DNA from: Acanthococcus lagerstroemiae
Taxonomy: Eukaryota > Arthropoda > Insecta > Hemiptera > Eriococcidae
Length of the DNA stretch: 64,000 nucleotides
NCBI GenBank assembly: GCA_031841125.1
Contig: CM063113.1
Location: 60,629,211-60,693,210 of the forward strand
Reading direction: 5' to 3'
Under the pieces are notes generated by a model that saw nothing but the letters and a program-made list of their open reading frames with translations, did not search any database and was not told the origin of the DNA. A program made the translations under genes and the position numbers. Each line of letters starts with the position of its first letter. The stretch's first letter is position 1. Positions 57,308 to 64,000 of the stretch are shown here, in pieces.

Positions 57308-57842
57308 ATGAATCCAGAACTCGTCGACGCACATCTTCATGTAGACGGGTACGTCTACGTTCGGTCTCGCACGAGTAAGGGACGGATGTGCTATGACTAT
57401 GAAAAAGTTCGCGCGCGAGAGTGTAGAGCACGCGCAATAACTACAGAACCAGACAGTGATGGAACCGTTACGCTAATGAAAGGTCCGGATGAATCCCAAC
57501 ACGCGCACCCGCCTAATGGTGAGGTGGCTGCAACAGAGGAGTTGACTCAAAATATGAAAGAACATGTTTCTGCGCACCCAGAGATGGTGCCCTTACAAAT
57601 ACTTCGTACACAACTAGCAGGCGTCAGTTCGGGAGTCCTCAGTGAGCTCCCAGAGCAAGCCGCACCTACGAGAACCATTCAAAGGATTCGTAAAGCTGAA
57701 CTGCACATACGTCCTGGAAAGACGACGCACAAGAAGAGGAGGACGCATTGTCCAGCCACGGTACCCACTATGTCTGTGGAATCAATATGAAGCCACAAAA
57801 CTAACAATGATTCGAATCCAACTGATTCAAAATGACGTATAA
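57308..57842 (+). pseudogene. Mutator-like transposase relic: FLYWCH N-terminus joined to C-terminal piece
   Basis: The open frame runs back to 57125, but a start at 57308 (MNPELVDAHLHVDGYVYV) is more natural because earlier codons come from the terminal repeat. It encodes a FLYWCH-type zinc finger: Cys in RMCYDYEK, Cys in ARECRARAIT, then HAH in ESQHAHPP. A linker with LQILRTQLAGVSSGVLSELP follows, a pattern common in MULE-associated FLYWCH proteins. The first frame stops at 57790. An overlapping frame from about 57725 reads GGRIVQPRYPLCLWNQYEAT, the C-terminal FPLxLWNxYE pattern. The central DDE catalytic region is absent, so the element is an internal-deletion derivative. Confidence 0.7.
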
Positions 57843-57844
57843 CT

Positions 57845-59790
57845 GCACTCGTGTTGAGGATTTTACTTTAGGGTGTTACAAGCCCTGTCGGTATGGAAGG
57901 CGGAAGAAAGTCAAAAATGTCGGCTCGGTGCAAACATTTTCTGTGCTAGAAAAAAAAAACCCAGCTATTTTCATATTTTGCCGACCGATGTTGACAAGGT
58001 CGTCTCAGTCATGATGTAAGAATTTTCATCAATAGTTCGACAAATTAATGATTTAACGATTTTTGATTGTTTTGTTGTCGAAAAACGTCGACTCGGAAGA
58101 TTTGTGGGAGAGTATCCCCCGGTCCTTGCTTTGCCCCTGGACACTCTTTTGATGTATTTTGGAACCTAGTATCTCTCGCTAATCTTCAGTTTTCTGTTTG
58201 GGGACAGTTGAAAAAATTAATTCAGCGAATTTGAAAACCTGGAACTCCATTCAGTTGTTATCCCGGATCAGCGCTTGTACCGTTATTAACTAGAGAAGTT
58301 CTGTTCTCAAATCCTCGCACCATGTAATTTGTCGAGAAGCTTTCAACGTGTTTTGATCTGGGGGTGGCCGCAGAAAGTAGAGGAGGACGCGAAGACTTTC
58401 GGTTTAGAAGTCTCCAACTTTTAAACCACCCTAAGTATTTACAGTTAACCGCAGCCCACGCTGATTATTTTCTCGTTTAGTCGTTTTAAATATTCGACGA
58501 GTATAATACGGTGAAAATAATGGTACTGGGAATTCGAGCGACTGCTCTCCCCGTCTGAGTAAATAAACGGTACTAGAATTTTCAATATCTCTTCAATTGT
58601 TATCGTGCTCACTCACCCACGCGGACGTAAAGCGAACGGGGTGCTATGCAACTTCTCGGTCACGTTCGTTTTGATAGTTGCCTACAGGCGTGTTCGCTGG
58701 CGCACTGCGTAGCTGCCACCATAAGCCAAACACGAGTAAGATAGCGCGGCGAAGATATAGGCAATCATTCAAACGTACGTGCTTTGCTAGCAGCAGGGTC
58801 GTAGCCGGTATGCTCTCTCCCTAATCATATATACATATCGTGTGTACAATGTCGCCGAGCACGAGTACACCGTGTTGGCCAGCTGTAGCCCATTTGTATA
58901 TGTTGGGTCCATCTGCGAAGAAAGCACCCTTGCCGACGAACGTTTTTAGTTCGTGATAAATCTGAAGCATTATTTCGAAAAAAAAGAAAAAGAAATTCTA
59001 ACTGGCCCATTTTTTGTCGGACGTATGCCGGCTCTTGGCATTAAAATAGATTCTTCTTTTCTCCATTCCTCCCCCGTCCCGTTTTTGCGATATTAATTCA
59101 TCCTCGCCGGAGAGGAAATGTACTATATACTCTCAAGTGTGTCGCGGCCGGACAAGTATTTCACTACCTCGGGGGCTTAAATTCGGCGTGCAAAAGCTTT
59201 TCGTCGTGTACAAATGCACGGAAACGTATTCGCGACATAATTTGTCGGCGACGTGTATGGCAGGCCACGGCACGGGTTAGTTTGGCTTATCCTTTAACTC
59301 GCCTCGTACATTTATAGCCATCCACTTACGGGACAAGCTGAAAAGCATACTTGTTTAAAGGTCTCTCGTCGCCTTGATTAGAACTTATACGTAGTTTACG
59401 CCGTATACGAGGAACTTTCTCACGTATTGAAGCGACGAAAATGAATTATTCCTTCAGTCGTCACTCATGCGGGTCTCAGCGCTAATACGACAAAGCCTGT
59501 AATTATGTATGGTGTCAAAGTTGCCGAGCGATAAGATGTATACGTTGTCGTAATTTTATGTGACATTATTCGACTGGTATATATATGTATTCGGTTGTAT
59601 TTGTTTGTTTCCCTGTTCGGATATACTTGAAGTTGAAACCCTGAGGAATAAACTTTCGAATTGAACTTAGAACTGGAACATGGTCGAGCTTTTATCGCGA
59701 GCTGCCTATAGAATTCCTTTTTGATGGCCGTGTATGTCGTCTGACTCGTTGATTGATTCGGCTGCGACGTCGGGTGTAAGCATTTAGTTA
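57845..59790. other. mostly unique, CpG-rich in the second half; no gene recognised
   Basis: A CAGGGTCGTAGCC string at 58796 is one of the recurrent degenerate element ends. 58450-59760 is unique and CpG-rich without a supportable exon. Confidence 0.3.
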
Positions 59791-59794
59791 CTTT

Positions 59795-60095
59795 AGGGCT
59801 TCAACCCCTGGTCGCAGTCCCCTCCCCCGCACTAACTTTGCTCAGGTTGACTGTCGGCTCGGTACTCCTTCTTTTTCTAATTTGCCCTCCATCTGAGTCC
59901 TGGAATCCGCCCTTTCAAGCATTACTTCGGAGACGTCGGGGAGGCTGTTAGGGCTATCTTAGCCCTCTTCCCTTCTGGCCGAAAAACCGGCCTAGGTCGA
60001 ACATTCTGGCGAGTCGCTACGTGAGTTCGAACGCGGGACCTCCGGATTCTGAGACCAACGCGCTATCCAGTCGGTCAACCAGACCTCACTCGGCC
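59795..60095 (-). mobile_element. tRNA-derived SINE
   Basis: In complement, the head reads GGTTGACCGACTGGATAGCG, then CGTTGGTCTCAGAATCCGG, then AGGTCCCGCGTTCGAACTC. This is a tRNA-like A box, anticodon arm and B box (GTTCGAACT). A body of about 200 bases follows and ends in a GC-rich tail (CTGCGACCAGGGGTTGAAGC) related to the hairpin block at 40458. The missing acceptor pairing and the non-tRNA body argue for a SINE rather than a functional tRNA gene. The parent tRNA is uncertain. Confidence 0.7.
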
Positions 60096-60099
60096 AACC

Positions 60100-61300
60100 A
60101 GACGGTACTACACGATTCTCTTCCTCTCTATCAGTCTGCCTGTTTGACTATCTGTTTGTCTGACTCGGTCCTCTTCAGGCCCGTAGCGTGACCACTTTTC
60201 CAGGAGGCCTCCGCAAGCGCCGATTTCCGCGACATTTTCTACGTTATTGGTATGGATAACTCGGTTCAGTCAGATCCGTTTCGTGTAGCATAGCTTTCTC
60301 CAATCGGATGCGTAGTGAGACGGGAAAAACGGCGGAGAAAATAAGAGGAAAACGTATTCGCATTATTTTAATTTTGTTATTCGAAAACTTCGGGATTCTT
60401 TTTTCAGCATGTTCCTAATTGAGGCTTTGCTTCCTCGACATTTCGGTTTTTTTCATTCATGCATTCGGCTGAAAAAGAAAACGTTCAACTGTTTTTACGG
60501 CATAGGAAGGCGGAGCAGAAAGAGGGCGAAAACGAAATCAACCGTGGGTTTATTTTTAGCATCAGCGAGTAAACATTGACGTATTGGAAATGGCCCTTTA
60601 AAACCTCGGCTACTTTCTTTGTGCCGGATTTTCACGTCCTTCGTCTTCGGGACTGTATGTCGATGCCGAGCGACAAATATAGGAAAGGAAGGCTGTTCGT
60701 ATACCAACAAACAGGGATATATGAACAGAATTAATATTCGTGACGACACATTTTGATTTCAATTGATAACACGCCTTCTCCAGCCCATAGCGTATAATAA
60801 AATTAATTCGCGTGTTTCTGCGGTAATTTAAATTCATTTTTCCCCTTATGAATGGGTATTCGTGTGTACCTAACGAGGTTACCGGCCGAATTCCTGTCGG
60901 GCTATTCTCGCCGCCAATGCTATTGCATATTGCATACCCAAGAACGTGCGAAAGTCTATGGCATGAGAGAGGGGAGGTGCTTAAATTTAACAACTGATAG
61001 CTCAACATTTTACAGTTTTAAGGTTTTCATGTAGTAGAGAAAACCATCCCTTATCTTTCGAGAATGAGAAAATCTTCATTTCTTTCGTAAAAGAAAATTA
61101 TCTCTCTCTATTTTATTTTTTGAATGTAAAGAACTTCATTCTATTCCAGGAGGAAAAAGAATTTGTATATTCCATAAAGAAAGGCGAAGAAAATGTCCCT
61201 TCCCTTTCCCGAACGAGATCTTCGTTTCCTTACTAAGGAAGGAGAAACTCTGTCCCTGCTTTTAGTAATGTGGAATAAGGCAGTGGTTGCTCCCCTTTCC
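60100..61300. other. unique sequence, no gene recognised
   Basis: CpG-rich unique DNA. A 132-codon minus frame (61008-60610) has no recognisable domain. Confidence 0.3.
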
Positions 61301-61305
61301 CAAAC

Positions 61306-61561
61306 GAACGCTGTTAAGCGAGACAGAACCAAGCGACATTTGTTGACAAAATGAATTACTAGTATCGTTGGAAAGAACGTAAAATGTAGAATTTCTCAAA
61401 ATTGGGCCCCGATTCAAAAATGTGTACTCACGTTGAAAGAAGCTTATCAGTAAACGCTATGTCATATAGTTCCTACGAGTACATGACTCTTGAACTACGA
61501 ATCACGTGTTCTCAAAAAACAAATTTTGTCGCTTGGTTCTGTCTCGCTTAATAGCGTGTCC
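61306..61561 (-). mobile_element. 256 bp palindromic MITE, family 1, copy 3
   Basis: Inverted relative to the copies at 6110 and 14862. Ends GAACGCTGTTAAGCG and GGACACGCTATTAAGCG (complement). Flanks AAAC (61302-61305) and AAAT (61562-61565), the expected AAAT with one change. Contains the complement of the TTCCAACGATACTA core. Confidence 0.82.
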
Positions 61562-62429
61562 AAATGAGAACTTGTATTCCGTTTCTCCAGAAAAGAGAAA
61601 TTGAATTTTTTCCCTGAGGAATGAGAAGAAAGCTACTTATATACTTCTCTTCTCCTAAGTGAAAATAACTCCATTCCTGTATTTGAAGGAGGAAGAACCG
61701 TTTCCTTACTTTCGGTGGAGAGAGCGAAAAATAAAAAAAGAGGAAAATATAATTGGAAGTTAGGAAAATGTGTTTTGCAGTCACGATAAATAGATTTGCA
61801 CGCTAAATTTTGAATAGCAGATTAATGAGGTAGAACGTCAATTCTGGTAGAAATTCACGCTAATTCATGAGCGTCACTACATTGTATATTACAGCTAGGA
61901 TATTTCTTCTCTTTCTACACGTCACAACATGCATCAGTTCGATGATTTTATGTTAGTGCAAGTGGCTATCCTCCCATAACAAGGTGTCTAACACCTCCTG
62001 CATCTCCTGCAAAACTCCTGCATTTGCTCAAATGCTCCTGCATTTCACAAAATCTCCTGCAAACCTCCTGCATTTCACTCAAACCTCCTGCAAAAATCGT
62101 ACTTTACTGCACCATGAAATATGTATTACAAACTTGCAATTTTCACAGAGAAATGAAAAAAAAGTGAATTAAAATTTTTCTTTTCTCATGAAAAAAATGG
62201 TTGTTTGCACCACCAGTTGTTTGCATAAACTGATCAATCCGCAATGTGCCATTACTAGCGCTAGCATTAACATGTTTTTGAACTAGGTGGCAGGTATGTT
62301 GCGCTGCCTAACGCGTATCGTTTGTAGGAGTGCTGATACGTTGACTGGTACTGGTGCAAATATTGCGTCTATGTCAATTCTGTATCTAACGTAAGTGGAA
62401 AAATTGACGCACTTTTTAGCAAATGAGTT

Positions 62430-63299
62430 TAAAAAAAGATAAGATTGCCTACTGTATTACATATGGTCTTGGGCCTTACTTCAGACAGATCTTACTAGAC
62501 GAAGTTCAAAACGCAGACACTATCTCAATAAAGTTTGCCAAAGCGCCCAAATGGATATGATCGTACATTATTGGGATTCTAGTAAACAGGAGGTATCAAC
62601 TCGTTATTTAGCTTCCATTTTCCCAGAACGATGTACTTCTGATGGACTGTTCAAAGCAATTACAAATGCATTAAAAGATTTGAAGTTGAATTTATCTAAC
62701 GTTTTGCAAGTGGCGATGGATGGCCCCAACGTTAATTTGAAATTATTACATTCAGATCTGTTGAAATACATGGAAGAGAATGGTATGAACAAAATGTTGA
62801 ATTTGGGTACCTGTACCTTGCATATCGTCCATAACGAGTATAAAACTGCTCACGATAGCAGCAACTGGAATATTCATCGGTTGTTACGAAGTCTGTATTA
62901 CCTCTTCAAAGACTTCCCTACTAGACGCGCGGATTTTAAATATTATTCCAAATCTTCGTTATTTACATTAAAATGTTTCTCTGTTCGATGGCTGGAAAAT
63001 GGAAAGGTATTACAGAGAGCATTGAATATACTACCTCATGTCAAGAAGTATGTTGAGGGCGTCAAAAATAACCCTCCTAAAACACACAATTACACTTATG
63101 TGACTGAAGCTCAGAAAAAGGAGTTTTTGGAAGCAAAATTACATTTTATGTCTTCAGTGTGTGATGACTTGTACCATTTTTTGATATAATACCAGAGCGA
63201 TGAGCCAATTGATACCCTTTCTTTATGAAGATCTTAGAACTGTTCTTCGAAACATCGGTACCAGATTTCTCTCCAAAGTCACATATAGTTTTGAAGATA
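62430..63299 (+). pseudogene. hAT-like transposase, broken by two frame disruptions and an insertion
   Basis: A first frame (from about 62424) reads KIAYCITYGLGPYFRQILLD and then breaks near 62530, where the segment holding the first catalytic region (normally SFDESLN) is lost. The main frame, 62551-63189, contains MDGPNVNLKLLHSDLLKYM, a GTCTLHIVHN motif, and RADFKYYSKSSLF with SVRWLENGKV, all typical of hAT-like transposases of the ZMYM/SCAND3-like group. It stops at a TAA at 63187. The coding sense resumes in another frame as LIPFLYEDLRTVLRN until the Tigger insertion at 63300. The C-terminal dimerisation region is missing. Confidence 0.8.
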
Positions 63300-63932
63300 C
63301 AGTAAAAGTCGCTTATTATAATGACGTTGGGCAAAGAGGATTTTATGACATAAAGCGGCGTATTCCACAAAACGACAGGAAAAATTCTGAACATGATTTT
63401 ATGATGTCAAAAATTCTTATATCTGATTTTCCCATTTTTTTTGCTAACTCCTCGGCTTTTTCGCGCATTAAAGGACCATTAACCCGCCCATCAGCTTCAC
63501 GAACATGATTGAACCACTGTAACAAAGCCTCTTCGACATCACCATCTTTTCCTGTTCTTTTTCTTTTTCGGCTGCTGTTTTCATTCTTGGCAATTGCTTC
63601 CTGGATGCTATCTCGTTTCTTCAGCAACTTCGACAAAAAGGGTTATGAAATACGGAGCTTGATGGCCGCTTCACTCTGCGTCACTGTTTTAGGCAATGCA
63701 TCATATTCGCGTAAAATTTCAGCTTTCTCGGCGACACTAAGATCACGACGACATTTATTGCTTGTAGATTTAGTCGACATAGTTACACGGTTGCTCACAG
63801 TTTTGTAACAAGACACAGACTGACCAGCGAGAAGCAAAGAAATGATAACATGTGAAAGAAAAAGTGCCAAGTAACTCATGTTTTTTCATGAAAATTATAG
63901 TCGTACTTCATTACAATAAGCGACTTGCCCAT
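63300..63932 (-). mobile_element. internally deleted pogo/Tigger element nested in hAT
   Basis: Left end TA then CAGTAAAAGTCGCTTATTAT; right end in complement contains AAGTCGCTTATTGTAATGAA. The CAGTA start and TA flank are typical of Tigger elements. It carries only the N-terminal part of the transposase (63415-63780, minus). The right border is approximate. Confidence 0.72.
63415..63780 (-). pseudogene. Tigger transposase N-terminus (CENP-B-like double HTH)
   Basis: From a start codon at 63780 the minus frame reads CRRDLSVAEKAEILREYD, the first (psq-type) helix-turn-helix of CENP-B/Tigger proteins. It continues through TQSEAAIKLRIS to a TAA stop. The same frame goes on with PFLSKLLKKRDSIQEAIAKN and the second, CENPB-type HTH: GDVEEALLQWFNHVREADGR, then EELAKKMGK. 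So a single in-frame stop, not a frameshift, interrupts it. The DDE catalytic domain is absent. The protein would bind DNA but could not transpose by itself. Confidence 0.82.
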
Positions 63933-64000
63933 TCCAATAACCGGCAGATTTACAATGTATTTGTATACGGGAGGACGGGACTTGCTCATTTTTATGACAT
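63933..64000. other. sequence beyond the Tigger element, probably resumed hAT
   Basis: TTTTATGACAT at 63990-64000 repeats the string at 63341-63351 inside the Tigger element. The window ends here, so its meaning cannot be judged. Confidence 0.25.

Larger units (their letters stand above)
61982..64000 (+). mobile_element. hAT transposon, 5' part, with CTCCTGC iterons
   Basis: Starts CAAGGTGTCTAACAC, the terminus type of the MITEs at 19207 and 50988. It is followed by at least eight units like CTCCTGCATTTC up to about 62095. A broken transposase gene follows (62430-63299). A Tigger element interrupts it at 63300. The right end lies beyond the window. Confidence 0.75.

Noticed and set aside
60001..60095. 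Functional tRNA gene
   Set aside because: A and B boxes are present, but acceptor-stem pairing was not found and a long non-tRNA body follows, so a SINE fits better.

Overview
This looks like eukaryotic nuclear DNA, most likely from an arthropod and probably an insect. It is AT-rich, has very low coding density, and shows splice-like signals. Relics of R1-type and RTE-like LINEs, hAT, pogo/Tigger and Mutator-like elements, many small MITEs and several satellite arrays fill it. Nothing suggests a bacterial replicon, operon, CRISPR array or rRNA gene. I could not assign any complete, intact host protein gene. The open frames that carry recognisable protein similarity are all transposon fragments, and nearly all are broken. 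Between the repeats lie unique, somewhat CpG-richer stretches with a few exon-like intervals framed by good splice sites (3190-3282, 23258-23293, 28541-28623, 54048-54160). The window may therefore sit in large introns or between genes.

Layout. 1-2340: a hAT transposase tail, then a LINE reverse-transcriptase fragment cut by three DNA elements. 3781-5180: a 1.4 kb element with TA duplication and a nested inverted repeat. 6110-7446: two palindromic MITEs and a short-motif repeat field. 13.0-13.7 kb: a tandem array of about 125 bp units. 14.86-15.63 kb: two MITEs side by side, one CACTA-like. 17.1-17.5 kb: three hairpins, one of them a 171 bp MITE with perfect 8 bp duplications. 19.2-21.2 kb: a hAT MITE and degenerate arrays. 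24801-25913: a hAT MITE holding a Tigger-like MITE. 29.8-34.5 kb: two minus-strand LINEs separated and flanked by satellite units. 36.0-37.9 kb: unidentified coding-like minus-strand frames and one MITE. 39.5-46.0 kb: a satellite array, a hairpin cluster, and a large inverted duplication of pyrimidine-rich minisatellite (arms near 40700-42072 and 44660-45975). 46.0-46.8 kb: two further LINE fragments. 51.0-53.0 kb: a hAT MITE and a tandem MITE dimer. 55.6-57.85 kb: a Mutator-like relic interrupted by a 1180 bp element. 59.8-60.1 kb: a tRNA-derived SINE. 61.98 kb to the end: a hAT transposon with a broken transposase gene, interrupted by an internally deleted Tigger element.

Three patterns link these pieces. 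First, seven small elements with different termini are all flanked by the same 4-base duplication, ATTT or AAAT, and four of them share either termini or an internal core. Second, at least six satellite arrays, in both orientations, share a core resembling GTCGCTGAATTCNTTTTTGA with a period near 120-140 bp. Third, three elements with the terminus CARGGTGTCTA carry different short iterons just inside the ends, and in the two complete copies these iterons are in direct rather than inverted orientation. I found no multi-gene system; the most notable content is the repeat biology.
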